Notes: a model not told the origin generated them from the sequence alone. A stretch of DNA of 64,000 bases from Deltaproteobacteria bacterium (GCA_016219075.1 JACRCJ010000286.1:1-64000); one strand, 5' to 3'. Positions 7,019 through 15,705 are shown, counted from the first letter of the stretch. Translations and numbers: made by a program.

Positions 7019-7660
7019 GTGAAAAGCTTAAATCCCGCCAGAGCCAAAAGCGGAGCGCGCAAGCGCATGACCGGCGAAGAGAGGAAGGCCCAGATAGTCA
7101 GGGTCGCCACGGACCTCTTCGCCAAAAAGGGCTTCAAGGGCACGACCACGCGCGAGATAGCTCTAAAGGCCGGCATAAGCGAGGCGGTCATCTTCAAGCA
7201 CTTCGCCCGCAAGGAGGACCTCTACAGCGCCATCATAGACTCGCGGTGCTCGGACAACCTCGGCCAGCCCCGCCTGATGAGCATCCTCAAGGGGAAGAAG
7301 GGCAAGGTCGTGTTCAGGGAGGTCGCCTCCTACCTCATAACCGAGCACCAGAAAGACTCGTCCTTCCTCCGGCTACTTACGTACAGCGCGCTCGAGCAGC
7401 ACGGGCTTTCCGAGCTTTTCATAAAGACCAAGGGGCTTGAGCTTTTCGGCTTTTTAGAGGCCCACATAAAGGAGCTTATGGACGAGGGGGTATTGAGGAA
7501 GGCCGACCCGGCGGTCTCCGCGGCGGCCTTCATGGGCATGGTCCTCCATTACAGCATCTCCCAGGAGCTCTACGGCCTCAAGCGGTACTACAAGTGGCCC
7601 GTCGAGCACGTGGTAGCTTCCTTTGTTGACATATTCTTCGAAGGCATGAGGAGGAGGTGA
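7019..7660 (+). CDS. TetR-family transcriptional regulator
   Basis: 213 residues. The N-terminal helix-turn-helix is textbook TetR (ATDLFAKKGFKGTTTREIALKAGISEAVIFKHFARKEDLY, about residues 30-69); the C-terminal half is an all-helical ligand-binding domain. The start is GTG 7019 after AAGGGG; ATG 7067 (MTGEERKAQIV) is a possible shorter start. It heads a run with TolC, adaptor and RND pump and overlaps the TolC ribosome site, so it most likely represses this operon through the 6963-6976 palindrome. The ligand is unknown. Confidence 0.88.
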   Translation: MKSLNPARAKSGARKRMTGEERKAQIVRVATDLFAKKGFKGTTTREIALKAGISEAVIFKHFARKEDLYSAIIDSRCSDNLGQPRLMSILKGKKGKVVFREVASYLITEHQKDSSFLRLLTYSALEQHGLSELFIKTKGLELFGFLEAHIKELMDEGVLRKADPAVSAAAFMGMVLHYSISQELYGLKRYYKWPVEHVVASFVDIFFEGMRRR

Positions 7661-7662
7661 GT

Positions 7663-8985
7663 ATGCGCCTTTGGGGCATGAGAAAGGTTCTTGGAAGGCT
7701 TTTGCTGTTAGCCGCTTTGGCGGCTTTTTCCATCCCTGCCCGGGTTTACGCGCAGGACGCGGTCACGCTGCAGGACGCGTACAGGATGGCGCTTGAGAAC
7801 AACGAGGCAATCAAGATAGCCGGCGAGGGCGTCTCACAGGCGAAGACGAACCTCGACAAGGCGACATCCCGGATACTGCCGAACTTGACGGCAGAGGGCG
7901 GCTACACGAAGTACAGCGAGGCCAAGACCTCCGGGGCGCTTGCCGTCCAGCCCGACGAATCCTCAAGGGCTGACCTGAAGGTCACACAGCCGCTTTACAC
8001 GGGCGGCAGGGAATGGGCCACGAGGAGGCAGGCGAAGATATTGATAGAGAAATCCAGGGAGGGGCTTGAGGGCGCCAAGGAAAATATCATAAAGGCGACG
8101 GCCGGGGCCTACTTCGGCGTGCTGAAGGCCGGAAAGGACGTCGAGATAAAAAGGGCCGCTCTCAAAAGGGCCGTGGAGCGCAAGAACGTCGCACAGGCCA
8201 GGTTCAAGGTGGGCGAGCTCACGAGGTCCGCGGTGCTTCGCGCAGAGGCAGACGAGGCGGGGGCGGAGGCCGAGCTTACAAGGTCTGAAAGCGGCCTCAT
8301 CGACGCCAAAAACAGGCTCAAGCGCGTGCTCGGCGCGGACAGGGAAATAAGCGTCATCGAGCCGGAGCCGCAGAGTCCCATGACAGAGGGCGTTGAATCC
8401 CTCGTGCTTAAGGCGCTCGCGTCGAGGAGCGACTACAGGCAGTCGGAGTCCGATGAGAAGGCCGCCTCAGAGGGCATCACTTTCGCCAGAGGCGGGTTCC
8501 TGCCTTCCTTGAGGATCGAGGGTCTGTACTCCCACAAGGACCAGTCGCCCAAGACGACTTTTTTCGTCGAGAACAGCACGTCCGCCACGGTCGTCCTCAC
8601 GTATCCGCTCTTTGAAGGGGGGTTGAGGAAGGCCGAGCTTTCCGAGGCGCGGAGCAAGCTGAGGGAATCGGAATTGAGGAGGCTCGGGCTCAAGAGGGAC
8701 ATAGAGGTCGATGTGCGGGACTCCTTCAATAACGTTCAATCGGCACGTGCCGTGATCGATTCATACAGGAAACAGGCGTCGTTCGCCGAGGAGAACTACA
8801 AGATGGTATTCGAGCAGTTCAAGTTCGGGCTGGCAACGACGGTGGACGTGACTGACGCGGACGCAACGCTCATCTCCGCCCAGAGGTCTTACGCAAACTC
8901 CCTTTACGACCTCGAGCTCGCGGTCCTTGACCTAAAGTATTCGACGGGCACGCTCTTCGAGGAGACCATCGGGGAGCGGAAGTAA
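7663..8985 (+). CDS. TolC-family outer-membrane efflux channel
   Basis: 440 residues with a signal peptide ending at VYAQ (about residue 31). Two repeated TolC halves are visible, each with long coiled-coil helices (KTNLDKATSRILPNLTAEGGYTKY and the later RGGFLPSLRIEGLYSHK), as in outer-membrane efflux proteins. ATG 7663 is preceded by GAGGAGG inside the tail of the TetR gene; an upstream GTG at 7657 overlaps the ribosome site and was rejected. It forms the exit duct for the adjacent MFP and RND proteins. Confidence 0.9.
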   Translation: MRLWGMRKVLGRLLLLAALAAFSIPARVYAQDAVTLQDAYRMALENNEAIKIAGEGVSQAKTNLDKATSRILPNLTAEGGYTKYSEAKTSGALAVQPDESSRADLKVTQPLYTGGREWATRRQAKILIEKSREGLEGAKENIIKATAGAYFGVLKAGKDVEIKRAALKRAVERKNVAQARFKVGELTRSAVLRAEADEAGAEAELTRSESGLIDAKNRLKRVLGADREISVIEPEPQSPMTEGVESLVLKALASRSDYRQSESDEKAASEGITFARGGFLPSLRIEGLYSHKDQSPKTTFFVENSTSATVVLTYPLFEGGLRKAELSEARSKLRESELRRLGLKRDIEVDVRDSFNNVQSARAVIDSYRKQASFAEENYKMVFEQFKFGLATTVDVTDADATLISAQRSYANSLYDLELAVLDLKYSTGTLFEETIGERK

Positions 8986-9007
8986 TCCGTTTTTCAGGAG
9001 CATGTTG

Positions 9008-10135
9008 ATGAAAAGAATATTATTAAGCATTGTGATAGCCGCACCGCTCGCGCTCCTTGGCTGTTCGAAAGGTACCGAGGCGCCCGCCAACGGCACGCAG
9101 AAAGCGGCGCCGCAGATTTTAAGCGTAAAGACCTCTAAAGCCGAGGGCAGGACCGTGGAGCGCTCGGTGGAGGCCACCGGGACCCTTATGGGGTGGGACG
9201 AGGTCGCCGTAAGCAACGAGGTACCCGGCATAGTCGAGAAGATAAACGCGGACCTCGGCGACAGCGTTAAGGCCGGCGACACGCTGGCGGTCCTCGACCA
9301 GAGGGAGGCGAAGCTCAACCTCGCGGACGCGGAGGCGAACCTCCAGACCGGTTTGAAGGGCCTTGAGAAGGAGAAGGCGCGGCAGGCCGACGCCGCCACG
9401 ACCTTCAAAAGATATGACGAGCTCTTCAAGCAGGGGATGGTCTCTGCGAGCCAGTACGACAGCGCGAAGACCCAGTACGACGTCGCCCAGGCCCAGGCCA
9501 ACGAGGCGCAGGCAAAGGTCGACCAGGCCAGTGCCCGCCTGGACATGGCGAAAAAGCGCCTCTCCGATACGGTAATAAGGGCCCCTATCTCCGGCGAGGT
9601 AAGGAAAAGGGCCGTCTCCGTCGGCGAGGCCGTCAAGGACAAGACCACCTTATTCAGCGTGGTATCGACCGGCAGGCTCAAGTTCCGGGGGTCGATAGCC
9701 GAGTCCTCGGTGCCGGAGGTAAAGGCCGGCCAGCCCGTAACGCTCAAAGTGGAGGCTTTCAAGGACAGGACTTTCAAGGGGACGCTCAAGAGGATAAGCC
9801 CGTCGGTTGATGTGGAGACGAGGACTCTTGAGTTGGAGGCCGAGGTGCCGAACCCCGAAGGGGTCTTGAAGCCGGGGTTCTTCGCAGGGGCCGTCATCTC
9901 CACGAAGAAGGAGGCGAACGTCCCGTTCGTGCCGGAGTCGGCGGTCTATTCGTTCGTGGGCATCACGAAGGTCTTCGTGATAGAAAACGGCGTCGCGAAG
10001 GAGCGGATGGTCAAGACCGGCGTAAGGCAGGGCGATATGGTCGAGGTGATAGACAAGCTCAAGCCCGGCGATACGGTGGCCATCACGAACCTGTCGGCCA
10101 TTTTCGACGGGGCGAAGGTGAAGGCGGAGAAGTAA
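9008..10135 (+). CDS. RND efflux periplasmic adaptor (MFP) lipoprotein
   Basis: 375 residues. The signal peptide ends with lipobox LALLGC, so the adaptor is lipid-anchored. The biotinyl-lipoyl half-motifs (VPGIVEKINADLGDSVKAGD and later VIRAPISGEVRKRAVSVGEAV) flank an alpha-helical hairpin rich in Ala/Gln/Lys, followed by beta-barrel and membrane-proximal domains. ATG 9008 has CAGGAG at seven bases; ATG 9002 is too close. It bridges the RND pump at 10192 and the TolC protein at 7663. Confidence 0.9.
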   Translation: MKRILLSIVIAAPLALLGCSKGTEAPANGTQKAAPQILSVKTSKAEGRTVERSVEATGTLMGWDEVAVSNEVPGIVEKINADLGDSVKAGDTLAVLDQREAKLNLADAEANLQTGLKGLEKEKARQADAATTFKRYDELFKQGMVSASQYDSAKTQYDVAQAQANEAQAKVDQASARLDMAKKRLSDTVIRAPISGEVRKRAVSVGEAVKDKTTLFSVVSTGRLKFRGSIAESSVPEVKAGQPVTLKVEAFKDRTFKGTLKRISPSVDVETRTLELEAEVPNPEGVLKPGFFAGAVISTKKEANVPFVPESAVYSFVGITKVFVIENGVAKERMVKTGVRQGDMVEVIDKLKPGDTVAITNLSAIFDGAKVKAEK

Positions 10136-10191
10136 ATATTTTGATCAGAAATACGTTTTGAGTTTTTTTAAGAATAAGGTAGACCGATAAC

Positions 10192-13100
10192 ATGTCACTA
10201 TACGAACTCTGCATAAAAAGACCCGTCTTCGCCACCATGCTCATAATGAGCCTTGTCGTTTTGGGGCTCGCCTCCTACAGGGAGCTGGGCGTGGACATAT
10301 TCCCGAAGGTCGACCTCCCGACCGTCACCATAACCACGAGGCTTGAGGGCGCCAGCCCCGAAGAGGTAGAGAGCCAGATAACGAAGAGGATCGAAGAGGT
10401 CGTAAACACCATAAACGGCATCGACGAGCTCCGCTCCACTACCATCGAGGGCCAGTCCCAGATATTCGCCACATTCCTCCTTGAGAAGAACATAGACGTA
10501 GCCGCCAACGAGGTCAGGGAGAAGGTCTCCACCATCCTCTCACAGCTCCCGCCGGGCACGGACTCCCCTGTAATGGAGAAGTTCGACCCGGACGCCGCCC
10601 CCATCATGTCCATAGTCATCTCCGGCAAGAGGAGCGCGCGAGAGGTCACAGAGATAGCCGACAAGAAGATAAAAAGGCAGCTCGAGGTCATAAAGGACAT
10701 AGGGGCGATAACGCTCGTCGGCGACAGGAAAAGGGAGATACAGGTCTTCATAGACCCGAACCGCCTGTCCGCCTACAACCTCTCCATCGTGAACGTGAAG
10801 GAGGCGTTACGGAGGCAGAACGTCGAGGTCCCCGGAGGAAGGATTACATGGGAGGCCCGCGAAGAGGGCCTCCGGACCATGGGCAGGATCGAGAAGGTCG
10901 AGGACTTCAACGGCCTTATCGTCGCCGATTACAAGGGCGCGCCCGTGCGAGTAAAGGACATCGGCTACGCCGTGGACAGCGAGGAGGAGCCGAGGACGCT
11001 TTCGCGCCTCGACGGCAATAACGCCGTCTCCGCCCTCATAAGGAAACAGTCGGGCACCAATACCGTCGCCGTCGTCCAGAGGGTGAAGGACAAGCTCGCG
11101 GAGATAAAATCCGGCCTGCCCGCGGACATCCAGATAGAGGTCGTCACCGACCAGTCGAAGTTCATAAAGAAATCGATCTCGCAGGTCGAGGAGCATCTCA
11201 TACTCGGCTCGATACTCGCCAGCCTCATAATACTTTTCTTCATAAGGAACATCCGTACCGCTTTCATCGCGGCCCTTGCCATACCGTCGTCCATAATCGG
11301 CACGTTCACGCTCCTCCGGTTCATGGGCTTTACCCTCAACAACATGACGCTCCTCGCCCTTTCGGTCTGCACGGGCATAGTCATAGACGACGCCATCATA
11401 GTCCTCGAGAACATCTTCAGGCACATGGAAGAGGAGAACCGCAGCCCCGTGGAGGCCGCCATCCACGGCACCAAGGAGATAGCTCTGGCGGTCATGGCCA
11501 CGACCCTTTCGCTCGTGGTCATATTCCTGCCCGTGGCATTCATGTCCGGGCTCGTGGGCAGGTTCTGGAAGAGCTTCGGACTTACGGCCACGTTCGCCAT
11601 AATGATATCGCTCCTCGTGTCTTTCACGCTTACCCCGATGCTCTCATCAAAAATACTCAAGCGCAGGGAGGAGAAGGAATCGAGGCAGGGCTGGTTCTAC
11701 TCGAAGATGGAGGCGGCGTACCTCGGCATACTCGGCTGGTGCCTGAGGCACAGGGTGATAGTGGTGCTTGCCGCCATAGGCCTCCTTTTCTCGGTGGTCC
11801 CGCTGGGGAAACTGGCCAAGTCCGAGTTCATAGTAGACGACGACATGAGCGAGTTCGAGATAACGGTGGAGACCCCGCCGGGCTCGTCCCTGCAGAAAAG
11901 CGACGAGATACTCAAGGGCGTAGAGGCTGAAGTAAGGAAGATACCCGAGGTCAACCGCATATTCACCAACATCGGGGTGAGGGGACAGTACCTCTCGAAC
12001 GTCACCGACGCCTCGATCTACGTGGGCCTGAAGCCGTTGAATGAGCGCACAAAGACCCAGCAGGAGATAATGCAGGAGACTCGGGCGCTCCTCAATAAAT
12101 ACCAGTCCTTGAGGATCGGCGTCCAGACGATAAACCTCATCTCCGGCGGAGGTTTCCGCGCGACCCCGTTTAACCTCATCATAAGGGGGCCGGAGCTTGA
12201 GAGGCTTACCGAGTATTCGGAGACCCTGATAAAGAGGCTTAAGTCGATCCCCGGCTTCGTCGACACCGACACGGGGCAGGCGCTCCGCCACCCGGAGATA
12301 CAGGTCCATATCGACAGGAAAAAGGCCTCCGACCTCGGCGTAAAGGTGGAATCGATAGCCACGAGTCTCCGCACCATGGTCGGCGGGGAGAAGGTCACTC
12401 TTTACAGGGAAGGGGACGAGCAGTACAACGTGAGGCTCAGGCTCAAGGAGTCTTTCAGGAAGGACGCCTCCACGATAGAGGAGCTGACAGTGCCCAATAA
12501 CCAGGGCAGGCTCGTGAAGCTCAACAACTTCGCCTCCCTCACGCCGGGCATGAGCCCGGGCCAGATAGACAGGTTCGCGCAGGAGCGCCAGATAACGGTC
12601 ATCTCCAACCTTTACGACAAGCCGCTCGGGGAGGCTATGGTCAACTCCGACCAGGCGATAAAAGACATGAGCATGCCGGGCGAATACTCCACGGCCTACT
12701 TAGGCAGGGGCAAGCTCATGGCCGAGGCCTTCTACAACTTCTTTATCGCCTTCATCCTGAGCCTGCTTTTCATATACATGGTGCTGGCGGCGCAGTTCGA
12801 GAGCTTCGTCCACCCAATCACGATAATGGTCTCGATATTCCTGAGCATCCCCTTCGGGATACTGAGCATAATACTGGCGAACAACACCATAAACATCTAC
12901 AGCGTAATGGGCATGTTCATTTTGATAGGCGTCGTCAAGAAAAACGCCATCCTCCAGGTCGATTACACCAATACCCTCCGGGCGCGGGGCATGGAGAAGT
13001 ACGACGCGCAGATGCTGGCCAACAAGGTGCGGCTCCGCCCCATACTCATGACTACGCTGGCGATCATAGCGGGCATGCTCCCCATCACCTTCAGCAAAGG

Positions 13101-13275
13101 CGAAGGCGCTTCATCGAGGGCCTCGATGGCGATAGTGATAGTCGGCGGGCAGGCGCTCTGCCTTCTCGTCACGCTCGTCGTCATACCGGTAATATATTCC
13201 ACGTTCGACGACCTGCGCTCGTTAAGGTTCTTCAGGAACATCCGCTATCCGTCGTTCCTCAAAAGAAAGAGTTAG
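10192..13275 (+). CDS. RND-family (HAE1-type) inner-membrane efflux pump
   Basis: 1027 residues, the full AcrB-type length. The N-terminus is classic (KRPVFATMLIMSLVVLGLASYRELGVDIFPKVDLPTV). The proton-relay Asp pair is seen in CTGIVIDDAIIVLENIF (TM4) and the partner Lys in GVVKKNAILQVDY (TM10), so it should be an active proton/drug antiporter. Twelve membrane segments and two periplasmic loops are arranged as in HAE1 pumps. It completes a tripartite system with the two preceding genes. Substrates cannot be told from sequence. Confidence 0.93.
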   Translation: MSLYELCIKRPVFATMLIMSLVVLGLASYRELGVDIFPKVDLPTVTITTRLEGASPEEVESQITKRIEEVVNTINGIDELRSTTIEGQSQIFATFLLEKNIDVAANEVREKVSTILSQLPPGTDSPVMEKFDPDAAPIMSIVISGKRSAREVTEIADKKIKRQLEVIKDIGAITLVGDRKREIQVFIDPNRLSAYNLSIVNVKEALRRQNVEVPGGRITWEAREEGLRTMGRIEKVEDFNGLIVADYKGAPVRVKDIGYAVDSEEEPRTLSRLDGNNAVSALIRKQSGTNTVAVVQRVKDKLAEIKSGLPADIQIEVVTDQSKFIKKSISQVEEHLILGSILASLIILFFIRNIRTAFIAALAIPSSIIGTFTLLRFMGFTLNNMTLLALSVCTGIVIDDAIIVLENIFRHMEEENRSPVEAAIHGTKEIALAVMATTLSLVVIFLPVAFMSGLVGRFWKSFGLTATFAIMISLLVSFTLTPMLSSKILKRREEKESRQGWFYSKMEAAYLGILGWCLRHRVIVVLAAIGLLFSVVPLGKLAKSEFIVDDDMSEFEITVETPPGSSLQKSDEILKGVEAEVRKIPEVNRIFTNIGVRGQYLSNVTDASIYVGLKPLNERTKTQQEIMQETRALLNKYQSLRIGVQTINLISGGGFRATPFNLIIRGPELERLTEYSETLIKRLKSIPGFVDTDTGQALRHPEIQVHIDRKKASDLGVKVESIATSLRTMVGGEKVTLYREGDEQYNVRLRLKESFRKDASTIEELTVPNNQGRLVKLNNFASLTPGMSPGQIDRFAQERQITVISNLYDKPLGEAMVNSDQAIKDMSMPGEYSTAYLGRGKLMAEAFYNFFIAFILSLLFIYMVLAAQFESFVHPITIMVSIFLSIPFGILSIILANNTINIYSVMGMFILIGVVKKNAILQVDYTNTLRARGMEKYDAQMLANKVRLRPILMTTLAIIAGMLPITFSKGEGASSRASMAIVIVGGQALCLLVTLVVIPVIYSTFDDLRSLRFFRNIRYPSFLKRKS

Positions 13276-13343
13276 GGCCTCCTCTCTTGACAACCCCTCC
13301 GGGCTAATAAAGACTATGAAAGCTATGATTAATTATCTCTTGC

Positions 13344-13430
13344 TGTCATTCTGAAGGAGCGGGAGCGACCGAAGAATCTCGCAACTTGCTTATTTTTCTA
13401 CTTGAGATTCTTCGCTACGCTCAGAATGAC
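13344..13430. repeat. REP-like palindromic repeat, copy 2
   Basis: GTCATTCTGA at 13344 and TCAGAATGAC ending at 13430 enclose GAAGAATCTCG and GAGATTCTTCGC. It is the same unit as 3459-3540 with a different centre. Located between the RND pump and the CapA-like gene, it may also act as a transcription attenuator. Confidence 0.75.
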
Positions 13431-13476
13431 AAGCGGTTGCGGATAAATCAGAGGTTCCTTTATATACGGAGGGCGC

Positions 13477-14460
13477 ATGAAGCTTCTCTTCGTCGGGGAC
13501 GTAATGCTCGGGAGGCTTGTCAACAGGGAGCTTAAAAGGAGGCCGCCGGAGCACCCCTGGGGCGATACGCTCGCCGTCTTCAGGGAGGCGGACCTCAGGT
13601 TCTGCAACCTCGAGTGCGCCGTATCCGACAGGGGACAGCCCTGGTCGATGACGCCCAAGACGTTCCACTTCAGGACGGACGCAAAGAACGTTGCCGTATT
13701 AAAGGCCGCGGGCATGGACGCCGTATCGCTTGCTAACAACCACGCCCTCGATTTCGAGTACGAGGCGCTCTACGATACCCTCGATATACTCGATAGTTCG
13801 GGCATAGCGCGCGCCGGAGCGGGTAGAAATATCGCCGAGGCGTCGAGGCCGACTTTCCTGAACGCGAATGGCGTGAGGGTCGCCTTTATCGCGTTTACGG
13901 ACAACGAGCCGGGCTGGGAGGCCGGGGATGACCGTGGGGGCGTCTATTACGTCCCCATAAACACAAAAGACACGAGGGCTGAAGGGCTCTTTGACAGGGT
14001 AAGGCGGGCGCGGGCTGAATCCGACATAGTCATAGCCTCCGCCCACTGGGGGCCGAACTGGGGCTACAGGCCGGTAACGGACCATATCCCCTTTGCAAGG
14101 GCGCTCGTGGACGCGGGCGCAAGCGTCGTGTTCGGCCATTCATGCCATGTCTTTCAGGGGATAGAGCTCTACAAAGGAGCCCCGATAATATACGGCGCGG
14201 GCGATTTCATAGACGACTACGCTGTAGATGAGATAGAGAGAAACGACGAGTCTTTCATATTCACGGCGGAGTTCGAGGGGGGCCGTTTTTCGGGCATGAC
14301 GCTCCAGCCGACAATAATAGCGGGTTTCCAGGCAAGGCTGGCCCGCACCCCGAGGGCCGAGCTTATCTCGGCAAAGATGCAGACCCTGTGCGCGGGGTTC
14401 GGGACGATAACGGAATGGGATGAGGGAGGGAACAGGCTTAAGGTGCTGCCGCAGGGTTAA
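13477..14460 (+). CDS. CapA-family (PGA_cap) metallophosphatase-like protein
   Basis: 327 residues of the CapA/PgsA fold, a calcineurin-like metallophosphatase relative. Metal-site motifs are in order: GDVMLGR (residues 7-13), FCNLEC, LANNHALDF, ASAHWGPNW and FGHSCHVFQG. CapA members take part in poly-gamma-glutamate capsule synthesis, but many are uncharacterised phosphatases. No signal peptide or membrane anchor is seen, unlike true PgsA, so it may be a cytoplasmic enzyme. ATG 13477 follows GGAGGG. It stands alone, without CapB or CapC nearby. Confidence 0.82.
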   Translation: MKLLFVGDVMLGRLVNRELKRRPPEHPWGDTLAVFREADLRFCNLECAVSDRGQPWSMTPKTFHFRTDAKNVAVLKAAGMDAVSLANNHALDFEYEALYDTLDILDSSGIARAGAGRNIAEASRPTFLNANGVRVAFIAFTDNEPGWEAGDDRGGVYYVPINTKDTRAEGLFDRVRRARAESDIVIASAHWGPNWGYRPVTDHIPFARALVDAGASVVFGHSCHVFQGIELYKGAPIIYGAGDFIDDYAVDEIERNDESFIFTAEFEGGRFSGMTLQPTIIAGFQARLARTPRAELISAKMQTLCAGFGTITEWDEGGNRLKVLPQG

Positions 14461-14465
14461 ACCTC

Positions 14466-14495
14466 TTGCTTTTTTCATGATGAAAATCATATAAT
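14466..14495 (+). promoter_or_regulatory. Promoter with internal palindromic operator for the DUF1858 gene
   Basis: A perfect -10 TATAAT lies at 14490-14495, with a weak -35 TTGCTT at 14466-14471 (18-base spacer). The spacer contains the perfect palindrome TTTTCATGATGAAAA (14472-14486), where a repressor or activator could bind. The gene starts at 14551. Confidence 0.5.
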
Positions 14496-14550
14496 ATTTA
14501 ATGGTAACAGGGTATATTTACAAAAGGATAAAATAGAGGAGGAGAATCCG

Positions 14551-14772
14551 ATGCCTGATAACATAAGCGGCAACATGACCACGGGCGAAGTGACCACGAG
14601 ATGGCCGTCCACCAAAGAGGTCTTCACAAGGCACTTTGGCGCGGGATGTTTCTCATGCCCGGCGTTCGGCGGGGAGCCAATATCGATGGCCTGCGCCATG
14701 CATTCGACCGACCTTAATATGTTCGTAGGCGAGCTCATAGAGGCGGCAAAGAGCGACGAGGCGGCACAGTAA
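14551..14772 (+). CDS. DUF1858 small redox-disulfide protein
   Basis: 73 residues matching the DUF1858 / hydride-disulfide small domain found alone or at the N-terminus of ScdA/Ric-like proteins. The hallmark is GAGCFSCPAFG, a CxxC pair, with a further Cys at AMACAMH-like SMACAMH. Members are thought to act in redox or iron-sulfur repair chemistry; this is unproven. ATG 14551 follows GAGGAGGAG. It has its own promoter and a strong terminator at 14803, so it is a one-gene unit. It lies just before the sigma-54 small-peptide cluster. Confidence 0.75.
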   Translation: MPDNISGNMTTGEVTTRWPSTKEVFTRHFGAGCFSCPAFGGEPISMACAMHSTDLNMFVGELIEAAKSDEAAQ

Positions 14773-14802
14773 ACCAAGAAATCCCCTGAGAGCTCTCATT
14801 TT

Positions 14803-14838
14803 AACGGGGCGGGATCAATCCGCCCCGTTTCTACTTTA
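14803..14838 (+). terminator. Hairpin terminator after DUF1858
   Basis: AACGGGGCGG (14803-14812) pairs with CCGCCCCGTT (14820-14829) around the loop GATCAAT and is followed by TTCTACTTTAT. It separates the DUF1858 gene from the sigma-54 unit. Confidence 0.8.
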
Positions 14839-14890
14839 TCCCCGAAAAAATTCCATAGTCTCTGACCTTATTTCCATATCCACTTAATTT

Positions 14891-14994
14891 TGTTTCATCT
14901 ATGAAAAATGTTTCTCATTTGGAACATTTTTATAACTATTTGATTTTTATAGATTTTACTTAAAACAAGCTCTTTTTGTTTCAAAAATGAACCG
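14891..14994 (+). promoter_or_regulatory. Upstream activator sites (three 18-bp dyads) for the small-peptide operon
   Basis: Three related sites are seen: TGTTTCATCTATGAAAAA (14891-14908), directly abutting TGTTTCTCATTTGGAACA (14909-14926), and TGTTTCAAAAATGAACCG (14977-14994). The pattern is TGTTTC-N6-GNAACA. They lie about 85-190 bases ahead of the sigma-54 -24 element, the normal place for enhancer binding. The same dyad occurs before the activator gene at 15967-15984, which suggests that protein binds here. Confidence 0.65.
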
Positions 14995-15079
14995 GGTACT
15001 TGAACCGGCAATTGACTGCGCTTTGAGAGTAAAATAAATTTTTCTAATAAAAACAATATGTTAGTTCAAGATTTAAGTC

Positions 15080-15096
15080 TTGGCACGGGTCTTGTA
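15080..15096 (+). promoter_or_regulatory. Sigma-54 (RpoN) promoter
   Basis: TTGGCACGGGTCTTGTA fits the -24/-12 consensus TGGCAC-N5-TTGC with the exact GG-to-G spacing; only the final C of the -12 GC is changed to T. The first small peptide begins 57 bases downstream. A sigma-54 activator gene follows the peptides. Confidence 0.8.
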
Positions 15097-15152
15097 TATA
15101 TACCATGTCAAGATTACGAAGCACGGGGTTTTCAGGATAGGAGGTGGGTAAA

Positions 15153-15242
15153 ATGGAAAACTGGAAAGAAGGAATAATAGAGATCTTTCTGGCCGTCTTT
15201 TGCGCCTCGGTAGAGCTTGTGATCCATACTCCGGGGGTCTGA
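15153..15242 (+). CDS. Small membrane peptide 1 (29 aa)
   Basis: ATG 15153 has GGAGGTG at 15141-15147. The peptide starts MENWKEG and continues as one hydrophobic stretch (IIEIFLAVFCASVELVI). Its stop TGA overlaps the ATG of the next peptide by one base, which indicates coupled translation. The core IEIFLAVF resembles the cores of the next two peptides (FEIFAVFL, IEVFALFL). It is the first gene after the sigma-54 promoter. No known family was recognised; a single-pass inner-membrane peptide is the only safe prediction. Confidence 0.65.
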   Translation: MENWKEGIIEIFLAVFCASVELVIHTPGV

Positions 15243-15340
15243 TGAGAGAAACAGCTTCAATAGAGACGCATTTTTTTGAGATATTCGCGGTTTTTCTGAA
15301 TTTTGCGGCAATAAAGCTGGTTCTTGCGATAGCGGTCTGA
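15242..15340 (+). CDS. Small membrane peptide 2 (32 aa)
   Basis: Starts at ATG 15242 within the stop of peptide 1 and ends at TGA 15338-15340. The N-terminus is MRETASIETHF and the rest is one hydrophobic helix with core FEIFAVFLNFAAIKLVL. The shared E-[IV]-F pattern makes it a likely paralogue of its neighbours. The one-base overlap argues that it is really translated. Unknown function. Confidence 0.62.
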   Translation: MRETASIETHFFEIFAVFLNFAAIKLVLAIAV

Positions 15341-15354
15341 AAGGAGGCAATAGG

Positions 15355-15474
15355 ATGAAGACGATAGCGAATGAGGCAAGGTTATACTGGACTATCGAGG
15401 TGTTCGCCCTTTTCCTGGGCATAGCCGGGCTTGTGGCGCTCGGGCTTGCGCAATCCGGAAAGGGGATCTTTTAA
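15355..15474 (+). CDS. Small membrane peptide 3 (39 aa)
   Basis: ATG 15355 is preceded by AAAGGAGG (15340-15347). The peptide has a short polar start (MKTIANEARLYW), a hydrophobic helix with core TIEVFALFLGIAGLVALGLA, and a short polar tail (QSGKGIF). It shares the E-[IV]-F-A-x-F-L core with peptides 1 and 2. The tail with Lys after the helix suggests an N-in or N-out single-pass topology that cannot be settled by eye. Unknown function. Confidence 0.65.
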   Translation: MKTIANEARLYWTIEVFALFLGIAGLVALGLAQSGKGIF

Positions 15475-15574
15475 GCCGGTTAAAGGTCCCCGTTAAAAAA
15501 TATGCACTTCTAACACCTCTTTAATATACGGGCAGATATAATGGGGCTGTAATAATGGAAAGGGGGGAAACAAA

Positions 15575-15664
15575 ATGAAGAAAACCAACCTGCTGCATAT
15601 AGTCGAAATAGCGGCGCACCTCGCGATAGTGCTGACGATAGTAACGGCCGTAGCAAGGCTGTAA
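15575..15664 (+). CDS. Small membrane peptide 4 (29 aa)
   Basis: ATG 15575 follows AGGGGGG at 15561-15567. Sequence MKKTNLLHIVEIAAHL then AIVLTIVTAVARL: a basic start, one hydrophobic helix and an Arg near the end. HIVEIAAHL is a weaker match to the E-[IV]-x core of the first three. The 100 bases before it contain a TATAAT (15537-15542) without a clear -35, so it may have extra transcription. Unknown function. Confidence 0.58.
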   Translation: MKKTNLLHIVEIAAHLAIVLTIVTAVARL

Positions 15665-15705
15665 ACGGCTGTAACAAGGGGCTTCACTAAAAAAGGAGAA
15701 TAAAA

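Noticed and set aside
14891..14926. NifA upstream activator sites
   Set aside because: NifA needs TGT-N10-ACA; these dyads have N12 and no nif gene is near.
15555..15578. Seven-codon leader frame before small peptide 4
   Set aside because: MERGETK followed by an ATGA overlap is possible but too short to support.
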